Under the pieces are notes generated by a model that worked only from the letters and a program-made list of their open reading frames with translations, ran no database searches and was not told the DNA's origin. Below, piece by piece: positions 48,057 to 57,750 of a stretch of DNA of 64,000 nt. The stretch's first letter is position 1, and each line of letters opens with the position of its first letter. A program made the translations under genes and the position numbers. This stretch comes from Oscillatoriales cyanobacterium. Lineage in GTDB: Bacteria; Cyanobacteriota; Cyanobacteriia; Cyanobacteriales; Microcoleaceae. Location: NCBI GenBank assembly GCA_004292955.1, contig RDXX01000029.1:1-64000 (forward strand). The letters run 5' to 3'.

Positions 48057-48509
48057 ATGACATTCTTTAAATTTGAAGCTGACTTTGTAGAAGCCCTGCG
48101 CTGCATCCCAATGCAAGTACGCCTCAAGTTAGATACTTGCGGCATCAAACTCAAGTTGCAAGATTGGAATCATTTTACTCAAGCAGAACGCCAAACACTT
48201 GTAGAGCTTCCTTGTTTGACAAGTCCAGAAATTCTCCAATATCGAGAACAGCTAAACCAAGTATTAATCAAACATACTGGGAAATCTGGAACTGATTTGG
48301 CGATCGACCAAAATCCCCCGTGGATGGATGCTGCAACCATACCAGAATCCGTCACAGCAAAAGCGCAAGAGCTCGGATTGACTGTTACCGATGCCCAGTG
48401 GAGCGGTTTGCAGCCGCTACAGCGGTTTGCTTTAATCAAACTTAGTCGATCGAGCCACGAGAATAAAAACTTTCTCCCCGCTGTTCGAGAATTTCACCTC
48501 GTTGCATGA
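48057..48509 (+). CDS. narM: Nitrate reductase-associated protein (NarM-like)
   Basis: The 150-residue protein starts at the ATG at 48057 (MTFFKFEADFVEALRCIPMQ); an earlier start adds six residues. It carries the pattern of the nitrate reductase-associated family: IPMQVRLKLDTCGIKLKLQD, PCLTSPEILQY, and LQRFALIKLSRS near the C-terminus. In Synechococcus elongatus, NarM is needed for nitrate reductase activity. It is divergent from moaA across a repeat. The narB gene is not in the window. Confidence 0.75.
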   Translation: MTFFKFEADFVEALRCIPMQVRLKLDTCGIKLKLQDWNHFTQAERQTLVELPCLTSPEILQYREQLNQVLIKHTGKSGTDLAIDQNPPWMDAATIPESVTAKAQELGLTVTDAQWSGLQPLQRFALIKLSRSSHENKNFLPAVREFHLVA

Positions 48510-48594
48510 GAAGCCGGAATTATTGAATAAGTCCGGCTTCTAGCAGGTTCTAGCCGCGGATTTTACGTTTAACTGCGTCCACCTACTCCTAGCT

Positions 48595-49686
48595 TCAAGC
48601 TTGTTTTTGAGCTAACTTTTGGCGGCGGCGGGCTAAAATAAAACCCCCCAAGGAAAGCAATCCACCCACTATAGTTGTCGGTTCCGGTACGGGTTCGGAG
48701 TTGTCCCAAGTATCCTGTACTATTTCCAGTGGTTGCGACAAGTCACCGATAATCTCTGATTCATCAAGTAACACCTCGGCGAGAGTAGTTGGGCCAAAGG
48801 TCGAGCTAGTTCTGGGTAAGCTATTGAGCACTCCTGTTCCAGCTAATCCGCTGATGGCATTCCGAATCCAGTTGTATTGCGACGAGACGCGAGTAGTAGC
48901 AGAAATATCGCCGTAGTCAGCCAACCTCTGGTTGTTCTGGCTGGTAATAAAAGAGTTGACACCGGCCAGGAGTCCGCCGATGAACAGTGCTCCACCGCTA
49001 TCGCCCCGGGCTAATTGGTATTCTAGGTTGAGAGGGCGAGTCAATGGCTGTGAGGGATCGACCGATCGAGGATCGTCGAAATCTGACACGAGTATTCCGT
49101 TGGAATAACCTAATCGACTACCCAGGCCGATCGTATTCTGACCAGCTCGTTTTGTTTTGTATGTTCCTACATTTTCGCCACTTAAGCCATTGCCTGTATT
49201 TCCGAACCCGACGTAGCTGCCGACTTGCAAATCTTCGTTAGTACCGGAGTACAGGGTGGCCGGATTAATGTTCGAGATTGAACTGCTGAGCCGATACAAG
49301 CCTATGTCAGCGCCTGCACTCGCGTTCCGGTTGCTACTGGCCCATCCTCCGTTCTGAAGTCCCAAATTGATTGAATAGCTGCGCCCGCCAATTGAAAAAC
49401 CTGCACCAGCAAGACTTTGTTGACCGTTTTCAAAACAGTGCGCTGCGGTTAGTACCCAGTTGGCACTGATCAGGGTTCCCGAACAAAGGGTGAACGTGTT
49501 GTTAGCAAATCTCATGTCGAGGCGGCCGACGCTGGCAAATTGGTTTTGGTTGGCGAAGTTTGTGTACTTGGCGTCGGATCGATCGTGCCGAATCGTACCG
49601 GCGATCGCGCTGCCACTGAAACCTGCTGCTGCCACAAAGGCTGTTAGCGTTGATGTAATTAGGTTTTGAGTTTTCACAGTAAGCAC
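48595..49686 (-). CDS. Secreted trypsin-like serine protease with PEP-CTERM anchor
   Basis: The 363 residues begin with a signal peptide (MLTVKTQNLITSTLTAFVAA, to about AIAG). The chymotrypsin-fold triad is His in VLTAAHCF, Asp in SAGADIGLYRLS, and Ser in LARGDSGGALFIG. The C-terminus EPVPEPTTIVGGLLSLGGFI followed by LARRRQK is a PEP-CTERM sorting signal: Pro-Glu-Pro, membrane helix, basic tail. It is probably exported, sorted by an exosortase and attached to or released at the cell surface. Confidence 0.88.
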   Translation of the reverse strand: MLTVKTQNLITSTLTAFVAAAGFSGSAIAGTIRHDRSDAKYTNFANQNQFASVGRLDMRFANNTFTLCSGTLISANWVLTAAHCFENGQQSLAGAGFSIGGRSYSINLGLQNGGWASSNRNASAGADIGLYRLSSSISNINPATLYSGTNEDLQVGSYVGFGNTGNGLSGENVGTYKTKRAGQNTIGLGSRLGYSNGILVSDFDDPRSVDPSQPLTRPLNLEYQLARGDSGGALFIGGLLAGVNSFITSQNNQRLADYGDISATTRVSSQYNWIRNAISGLAGTGVLNSLPRTSSTFGPTTLAEVLLDESEIIGDLSQPLEIVQDTWDNSEPVPEPTTIVGGLLSLGGFILARRRQKLAQKQA

Positions 49687-50219
49687 CGAGATCGATGTTA
49701 AATTTGTTGTTCTATTGACCTATCTGGTGCAAAACTCGATTTTTATGCAAAATGTTGGGCTTTGTTACAAATCTTTATATTCGCCAAAAAGCTCCCGTTT
49801 TTTTATACTAAGTAAGAAAGATTTTGTGCGCTTCAGGCGATATAAAGTGTGAGTTGGTGCGATCGGGCGGTGGGAGATGTAGAATTATGTCGATCGACCA
49901 AAAAGATTTCCGAGTCGCTCGACAACGACAACATGATAAATATTCAGAGAATCTCCGGCTGTCTGCATAAAACCCTTCTAGCTTCTGGTTTCGGAAAGGT
50001 TCGGCACGCTTACCTGGGTTCGGTAACTCAGCCAGACTTTTCTCAGAAACCAATCAAAAAATTCATTTTTTTTTAAGTTATGTTACCTGCGCGTGGTATT
50101 ATTCGATCTGAAGTGTACGAGCTGTAGCTTTTGTCACACTTGTCGCTACAAGACGGTTTCAACCGAATTAATTGTAGTGGGAGTCAACTAACACCGACTG
50201 CTTTAAAAGTCAAGTAACC
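49687..50219. other. Divergent promoter region of the protease and ATP synthase genes
   Basis: About 530 bases with no gene. A plus-strand open frame at 49849-50076 ending VTQPDFSQKPIKKFIFF is the translation of a common intergenic repeat and is not called. The ATP synthase promoter must lie here; I see no unambiguous -35/-10 pair. Confidence 0.45.
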
Positions 50220-50675
50220 TTGTCAGATCAATCTCGCGCATCCATCGCTGAAACGGGGGACATCTCTCAGACAGGTTCGTCCGAACCGGAGTCCACCGAC
50301 ACTATGCAAGATTTCTACAAACTTCAACAACAGTTGTTTGTGGTCACTCTCGCTTTCACGGGAATAATTTTTATCTCGGTGTGGATTTTTTATTCACTCA
50401 ACATTGCCCTAAATTATATGCTTGGGGCGATCGCCGGTGTGGTTTACTTGAGAATGTTGGCTAAAGACGTTGAACGCATCGGCCCGCAAAAAACGAGTCT
50501 GAGCAAAAATAGGTTAGCTGTATTTATTGGGTTGATTGTAGTATCAACTCAGTTGAAAGAGCTACAGATTTTGCCCATATTTTTGGGATTTCTGACGTAT
50601 AAGGGCGCGATCGTCTTTTATATGCTGCAAAGCCTGTTTGTTACCGACCCTGCCAATGGGTCAGGCAGTCGGTGA
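50220..50675 (+). CDS. atpI: ATP synthase protein I (Atp1)
   Basis: The 151-residue membrane protein has a charged N-terminus and four hydrophobic segments (about 41-60, 66-82, 98-116, 122-142). As the first gene of the cluster it fits the accessory AtpI/Atp1, which helps c-ring assembly. The TTG at 50220 is used in this reading; an ATG at 50304 ([20 protein letters not shown]) is an alternative that keeps all membrane segments. Confidence 0.8.
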   Translation: MSDQSRASIAETGDISQTGSSEPESTDTMQDFYKLQQQLFVVTLAFTGIIFISVWIFYSLNIALNYMLGAIAGVVYLRMLAKDVERIGPQKTSLSKNRLAVFIGLIVVSTQLKELQILPIFLGFLTYKGAIVFYMLQSLFVTDPANGSGSR

Positions 50676-50702
50676 ACCCTCCACTGTGTGAACTTCTTGT
50701 GA

Positions 50703-51458
50703 ATGGAAATGCTAAATGTCTTAAATGCCTTTAATGCTTTTCCCCTCGCTGAGTTGGAAGTAGGAAAGCATTTCTACTGGCACATAGGCAGTCTCAAAGT
50801 TCACGGACAGGTATTTATTACCTCCTGGATTGTGATTGCTCTCCTCCTGATAGCTTCCCTCGCGGCAACTCGCAATGTGCAGAGAATTCCGAGCGGAATG
50901 CAAAATTTCATGGAGTACGCCTTAGAATTCGTTCGAGACTTGGCTAGAAATCAACTCGGCGAGAAAGAGTACCGTCCTTGGCTGCCATTTATTGGCACAT
51001 TGTTCCTGTTTATTTTTGTATCGAATTGGTCGGGCGCTTTAGTTCCTTGGAAGCTAATTAAGTTGCCAGCGGGCGAACTAGCTGCTCCGACTAATGACAT
51101 CAACACGACGGTAGCACTCGCATTGCTGACTTCTTTGGCATATTTTTATGCAGGTTTCAGTAAGCGGGGTTTGGGTTACTTTAGTAAGTACATCGAACCG
51201 ACCCCAATTTTGTTACCGATCGCGATTTTAGAAGATTTCACCAAACCTCTTTCCCTGAGCTTCCGTTTATTTGGTAACATCTTAGCGGATGAATTAGTGG
51301 TGGCGGTGTTGGTGTTATTAGTTCCCCTGTTCGTACCTTTGCCCGTAATGATGTTGGGTCTGTTTACCAGTGCGATTCAAGCTTTGGTATTTGCCACCTT
51401 GGCAGGAGCTTACATTCACGAAGCATTGGAAGGACACGGCGACGAACATCACGATTAA
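50703..51458 (+). CDS. atpB: ATP synthase subunit a
   Basis: Subunit a forms the proton half-channels beside the c-ring. The 251-residue protein has the essential arginine in [20 protein letters not shown] and the cyanobacterial/chloroplast features [15 protein letters not shown] and [13 protein letters not shown]. It is also named atpI in plant nomenclature. It begins 27 bases after atpI. Confidence 0.96.
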   Translation: MEMLNVLNAFNAFPLAELEVGKHFYWHIGSLKVHGQVFITSWIVIALLLIASLAATRNVQRIPSGMQNFMEYALEFVRDLARNQLGEKEYRPWLPFIGTLFLFIFVSNWSGALVPWKLIKLPAGELAAPTNDINTTVALALLTSLAYFYAGFSKRGLGYFSKYIEPTPILLPIAILEDFTKPLSLSFRLFGNILADELVVAVLVLLVPLFVPLPVMMLGLFTSAIQALVFATLAGAYIHEALEGHGDEHHD

Positions 51459-51515
51459 CTCTCTAAAATTGGGTAAAGGCGAATAGCGAACAGTCAAAAG
51501 CCAGCGGTCTAATGA

Positions 51516-51830
<315 letters not shown>

Positions 51831-51850
51831 TATTGAAGGATTGCAAAAAA

Positions 51851-51872
51851 GGGGCGGATGTCTTTCCGCCCC
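51851..51872 (+). promoter_or_regulatory. Intercistronic hairpin between subunit c and b' genes
   Basis: GGGGCGGA pairs with TCCGCCCC around TGTCTT, preceded by AAAAAA and followed by AAAAA. It lacks a T-run, so it is more likely an mRNA-stabilising or processing element than a terminator. Such a structure could raise c-subunit expression over downstream genes. Confidence 0.55.
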
Positions 51873-51893
51873 AAAAACAAGGAGGAACTAAAA

Positions 51894-52325
51894 GTGTTTG
51901 ATTTTGATGCAACTTTGCCATTTATGGCATTGCAGTTCCTAGTTTTGACGGTAGTCCTCAATGCGGTTTTCTATAAGCCCATGACTAAGGTTCTGGACGA
52001 TCGGGACGAATACATTCGTACCACTCAAGTGTCAGCTCAGGAACGCTTGGCAAAAGCCCAGAAATTAGCGCAGGAATACGACCAAAAACTGGGAGAAACT
52101 CGCAAACAGTCTCAGGCAGTAATTGCTACGGCTCAAGCGGATGCCAAAAAAATCGCGTCGGCAAAAGTAGCTGAGGCTCAAAAAGAAGCTCAAGTTTCGC
52201 GAGAAAAGGCAGGCCAAGAAATTGAGCAGCAAAAACAAGAGGCAATGCGCTCGCTAGAACTAGAGGTAGATACTCTGAGCCGACAAATTCTTGAAAAGCT
52301 ATTGGGCACAGCACTGGCCAAATAG
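51894..52325 (+). CDS. atpF2: ATP synthase subunit b'
   Basis: The 143-residue protein has one membrane helix ([20 protein letters not shown]) and a long alanine/lysine/glutamine-rich helix that forms half of the b/b' stator. The GTG at 51894 ([11 protein letters not shown]) is supported by a perfect AAGGAGG (51879-51885) and by family homology. An ATG at 51858 would lie inside the hairpin and add 12 unrelated residues. It is also called atpG. Confidence 0.93.
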   Translation: MFDFDATLPFMALQFLVLTVVLNAVFYKPMTKVLDDRDEYIRTTQVSAQERLAKAQKLAQEYDQKLGETRKQSQAVIATAQADAKKIASAKVAEAQKEAQVSREKAGQEIEQQKQEAMRSLELEVDTLSRQILEKLLGTALAK

Positions 52326-52412
52326 CTCGATCGAACAGTTTTAGATTTTGGGTGAATTCTCAAATCTTAAATCGGTTCATCCAACCTGCACGCGCAATTA
52401 TGGAAGAGAATC

Positions 52413-52940
52413 ATGGGGACTGTTTTATTGCTAGCCACAGAAGCTAGCGGGGAAGGTGGTTTCGGTTTAAATTTCGATATTTTAGAAACCAACCTGATTA
52501 ACCTGAGCATTGTTATTGGATTGCTGTTTTACTTCGGGCGCGGCTTCTTAGGAAATATCCTAGGCGAAAGACGCTCCGCCATTGAAGAGGCGATTAAAGA
52601 TGCAGAAACTCGCCAAAAAGATGCAGCGGCAGCTTTAGCAGAACAACAGCAAAAATTGACTCAGGCTCAAGCAGAAGCGGAACGAATTCGCTCCGCTGCT
52701 GAAGCAAATGCGATCGTAGCAAAAGAAGCAATTCTAGCTCAAGCGGCGCAGGAAGTTGAACGCATGAAAGCAACAGCAGGTCAAGAGTTGGAAGCGGAGC
52801 GGGAAAGAGCGATCGCCCAACTGAGATCGACGGTTGTATCTTTGGCATTAGCAAAAGTGGAAGGTGAGTTGAAAACTCGCTTGGACGACAACGCCCAAAA
52901 CCACTTAATCGATCGCAGCATTGCGTTACTGGGAGGCTAA
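52413..52940 (+). CDS. atpF: ATP synthase subunit b
   Basis: The 175-residue protein has an N-terminal membrane segment ([20 protein letters not shown]) and a long charged coiled coil ([20 protein letters not shown] and onward). It forms the stator with b' and delta. It is in the standard operon position. Confidence 0.95.
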   Translation: MGTVLLLATEASGEGGFGLNFDILETNLINLSIVIGLLFYFGRGFLGNILGERRSAIEEAIKDAETRQKDAAAALAEQQQKLTQAQAEAERIRSAAEANAIVAKEAILAQAAQEVERMKATAGQELEAERERAIAQLRSTVVSLALAKVEGELKTRLDDNAQNHLIDRSIALLGG

Positions 52941-52943
52941 AAA

Positions 52944-53489
52944 GTGAGTATCGTTAGCACAGCAGTCTTACAGCCTTACTCATCTGCCTTGATGTCACTG
53001 GCTCAGTCCAGCAATCTCTCAGAAAAGTTCGGCGAAGACATTCGTTCTTTGCTTAGCCTGCTAGAAGGTTCGGAAGAATTACGTCAATTTTTAGCCAATC
53101 CGCTGATCAAAGCGGATACTAAAAAAGCTGTAATTAAGCAAATAGCGGGTGAAGAAATGAGCCCCTTGATGCACAACTTTCTGAAGCTTTTAGTAGACAA
53201 AGGAAGAATTCTTTTTTTAGAAGGGATTGGCCAACAATACTTGGCAAAGCTCCGAGAACTCAACCAAACAGTATTGGCTGAAGTTACATCGGCAGTCCCA
53301 CTTTCAGACGCTCAACAGCAGACTGTTCGCGAGAAAGTGCAGGCGATGACCAGCGCTCGTAGCGTAGAAATTGAAACAAAAATAGACGCAGATTTAATCG
53401 GCGGTGTGGTAATTAAAGTAGGCTCTCAAGTAATTGATGCTAGCCTGCGGGGACAATTGCGCCGTCTCGGAATTCGCTTGAGTTCCTGA
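52944..53489 (+). CDS. atpH: ATP synthase subunit delta
   Basis: The 181-residue protein starts at a GTG 3 bases after the atpF stop, with GGGAGG upstream. The N-terminal helical bundle (YSSALMSLAQSSNLSEKFGE) and the C-terminal KIDADLIGGVVIKVGSQVID and LRRLG motif are typical. It joins F1 to the b/b' stator. It is also called atpD. Confidence 0.95.
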   Translation: MSIVSTAVLQPYSSALMSLAQSSNLSEKFGEDIRSLLSLLEGSEELRQFLANPLIKADTKKAVIKQIAGEEMSPLMHNFLKLLVDKGRILFLEGIGQQYLAKLRELNQTVLAEVTSAVPLSDAQQQTVREKVQAMTSARSVEIETKIDADLIGGVVIKVGSQVIDASLRGQLRRLGIRLSS

Positions 53490-55320
<1,831 letters not shown>

Positions 55321-55375
55321 TTAGTCCTGCCGTCATCAGTGATTAGTCATTAGTTAAGTCGCAGATCCCCCTTAG

Positions 55376-55475
55376 GCGTGTTTTAAACCCGGAGATCCCC
55401 CCTAGCCCCCCTTAATAAGGGGGGGACAAGATCGTTCAAAGTCCCCCTTCTTAAGGGGGATTTAGGGGGATCGAG
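55376..55475. repeat. CCCCCCTTAATAAGGGGGG-type repeat cluster
   Basis: Two or three palindromic units (CCCCCCTTAATAAGGGGGGG, CCCCCTTCTTAAGGGGG) occupy the 303-base spacer between alpha and gamma genes. It is the same family that is translated inside lnt, aroE and the methyltransferase at 41230. Confidence 0.85.
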
Positions 55476-55623
55476 ACTTTGAGAAAAACGATAGAGACAT
55501 CTGGTTTCAGTCTGAAAATTGATACCAATAGAAAATGCCGTGTCTCTACCGTAGCTAAACTTAAAAACTGATGGCTGGGAACTAAGAACTCAGAAATAAA
55601 AGCTAAGGAAAAAGGAGAAAGTT

Positions 55624-56574
55624 ATGGCAAATCTGAAAACTATTCGCGATCGCATTAAGTCGGTCAAGAACACTAAAAAGATTACAGAAGCAATGCGCTT
55701 GGTGGCTGCTGCTAAGGTGCGCCGCGCTCAAGAACAGGTGACTGCTACTCGTCCTTTTGCCGATCGCTTGGCAGAAGTATTATACGGTTTGGCAGAACGC
55801 TTGAAGTTTGAAAGCCAGGATTTACCGCTGCTGAAAAAACGCGAAGTCAGAACAGTGGGAATTTTGGTTGTTTCGGGCGATCGGGGTTTGTGCGGTGGCT
55901 ACAACGGTAACATCATTAGATACGCCGAAAATCGCGCCAAGGAAATCAAAGCTGAAGGCTTAAACTACAAATTCGTGTTAGTAGGACGCAAAGCTACTCA
56001 GTATTTCCAACGTCGCGAACAGCCGATCGATGCTACTTACACTAACTTAGAACAAATCCCAACAGCACCGGAAGCAGCGCTAATTGCTGACGAATTGCTG
56101 TCTTTGTTCCTGTCGGGAACTGTGGACAGAGTTGAGCTAATTTACACCAAGTTTGTGTCACTAATTAGTTCGCGTCCAGTAATTCAAACCTTGTTACCCC
56201 TCGATCCTCAAGGTTTGGAAACTCCAGATGATGAAATCTTCCGCTTGACATCGCAAGGCGGACAGTTTCAAGTATCGCGGGAGAAGATTGGTACACCTAT
56301 GAAGAGTTTGCCACGCGACATGATTTTCGAGCAAGATCCGGCGCAAATTCTGGAGGCACTTTTGCCTTTGTATTTGAACAACCAATTGCTGCGGGCTTTG
56401 CAAGAATCTGCTGCTAGCGAGTTGGCTGCACGGATGACGGCGATGAATAATGCTAGTGAGAATGCTAGCGATTTGATCCGTAGTTTGACGTTGACTTATA
56501 ACAAGGCGCGGCAAGCGGCAATTACCCAGGAAATTCTGGAAGTTTCCGGCGGTGCTGAAGCCTTAAACGGTTAA
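55624..56574 (+). CDS. atpG: ATP synthase subunit gamma
   Basis: The 316-residue rotor subunit starts [20 protein letters not shown] and ends [21 protein letters not shown] cyanobacterial insertion lies near 195-230 ([20 protein letters not shown]) and, as in cyanobacteria, lacks the redox cysteine pair of the plant protein. AAGGAGA lies 5 bases before the ATG. It is also named atpC. Subunits beta and epsilon are not in the window, as expected for a separate atpBE operon. Confidence 0.97.
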   Translation: MANLKTIRDRIKSVKNTKKITEAMRLVAAAKVRRAQEQVTATRPFADRLAEVLYGLAERLKFESQDLPLLKKREVRTVGILVVSGDRGLCGGYNGNIIRYAENRAKEIKAEGLNYKFVLVGRKATQYFQRREQPIDATYTNLEQIPTAPEAALIADELLSLFLSGTVDRVELIYTKFVSLISSRPVIQTLLPLDPQGLETPDDEIFRLTSQGGQFQVSREKIGTPMKSLPRDMIFEQDPAQILEALLPLYLNNQLLRALQESAASELAARMTAMNNASENASDLIRSLTLTYNKARQAAITQEILEVSGGAEALNG

Positions 56575-56606
56575 GTTAGGGTTGACAATTTGTAGATTTT
56601 ATGGTA

Positions 56607-56639
56607 TGCGTCTGGGGGAACTCAGGCGCTATTTTTTTA
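56607..56639 (+). terminator. Rho-independent terminator of the ATP synthase operon
   Basis: GCGTCTGGG (56608-56616) pairs with CTCAGGCGC (56621-56629) with two wobble pairs and a 4-base loop, followed by TATTTTTTT. Confidence 0.65.
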
Positions 56640-56712
56640 GTAAATATAGGAACAAATTGGACGATCGGGACTTACACAGCCTCTATAATATAATGCTTTA
56701 TAATTAAAGTAG

Positions 56713-56766
56713 GGTGCGTCGCTGTGACTATTTTGGCTATTGACAACGATTCAATAGCGACGCACC
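56713..56766. repeat. Inverted repeat (GGTGCGTCGCT arms)
   Basis: GGTGCGTCGCT (56713-56723) pairs exactly with AGCGACGCACC (56756-56766). Similar GGTGCGTC arms occur in the 69-bp tandem unit at 42625. Confidence 0.75.
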
Positions 56767-56866
56767 GGGATAATCTCCCGGAAGTCACGACGACGATCGC
56801 GAGCGGGGACAGCACTGCACTGGTAAAAATTATGATTCCGATGCCAGCTTCCACAATATTACTCAG

Positions 56867-57280
56867 ATGAGTTTCGCACAGCTAGATGAATATTTAAATC
56901 AAGAATTTTCGCCGGATAATTGGTCAGATCATGCTGTTATATATGCTATTGAACAAGTGCAAAAACTTACACCTGCTGATTGGGAAGAACTGAAATCTTG
57001 TTGGTGTAATCGTTCCCAAGAATGGCAATTGCGCTGTGCCGAAATTATTTCCGATGCTGACTCTCAACAAGCAATTCCGTTGTTGCTAGAAATGCTTGAG
57101 ATACCGGATGATGAGCTTACTCTCACGGCGGCAGATTCTTTAAGGTCGATAGATGCAGCCAAAGAAAATTTAGATCTGAGTCTTGATGTTTTAAAACGCT
57201 TGCAAACTCTTTCTCAAAACAGTCCGATCGCTCAAATTATTGTTAATGAACTGCTAAAAAAATTGCCAGTCAGATTGTGA
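56867..57280 (+). CDS. HEAT-repeat-like small protein
   Basis: The 137-residue helical protein contains two HEAT-like helix pairs (EWQLRCAEIISDADSQQAIP, LLLEMLEIPDDELTLTAADS). Such domains mediate protein contacts. No catalytic motif is present. It is the first of a run of same-strand genes that leads to the large HEAT-repeat membrane protein at 57751. Confidence 0.65.
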   Translation: MSFAQLDEYLNQEFSPDNWSDHAVIYAIEQVQKLTPADWEELKSCWCNRSQEWQLRCAEIISDADSQQAIPLLLEMLEIPDDELTLTAADSLRSIDAAKENLDLSLDVLKRLQTLSQNSPIAQIIVNELLKKLPVRL

Positions 57281-57324
57281 ATGCAAATATAAACTGCTAG
57301 TTCATGCCGATCGCCCATTTGATT

Positions 57325-57657
57325 ATGACTCAATTTCCCCCGAAAATATCGATCGATCGCATCCTCGAACAAAATCCTGAATCCGCACTGGCTTGGGTCA
57401 AAAATACATTTTCGGCTCAAACCACCGCACCGCAAGACTTTAACTGGCTTTTATTAGCCGATGTTTCGTCTGCGAAGGCTCGAAAAGGTGAAAATAATGC
57501 GGGTTTATTCGATCGCACTTGGGCCGAAGTAGCAACCGCAATTTACGATCGACTAGCGGAAGTGGCGGAACAGAAAAAACCGGGTAGTGGGGAGTCTGTG
57601 AAGATTTCTTCAATGATGTTGCGGGCTGGGGCGATCGCCACCATCTCGGCTTTGTAG
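57325..57657 (+). CDS. Hypothetical protein, helical
   Basis: The 110-residue protein starts at the ATG at 57325 (MTQFPPKISIDRILEQNPES); an in-frame start at 57304 adds seven residues. It contains AWVKNTFSAQTTAPQDFNWL, RTWAEVATAIYDRLAEVAEQ, and a hydrophobic end (MLRAGAIATISAL). I recognise no family. It lies between two HEAT-repeat proteins on the same strand. Confidence 0.5.
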   Translation: MTQFPPKISIDRILEQNPESALAWVKNTFSAQTTAPQDFNWLLLADVSSAKARKGENNAGLFDRTWAEVATAIYDRLAEVAEQKKPGSGESVKISSMMLRAGAIATISAL

Positions 57658-57750
57658 CTAAATATACATTTATAGTTTCGATTGCAAAAAGCTGAGCTTG
57701 TAATGTATCATACTCAAAAGTGCTTTGAGTCGATCGCCAGCCATATCACC

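Noticed and set aside
49849-50076. 75-codon open frame before the ATP synthase genes
   Set aside because: Its product (VTQPDFSQKPIKK) looks like the translation of a common intergenic repeat, and there is no supporting start signal.
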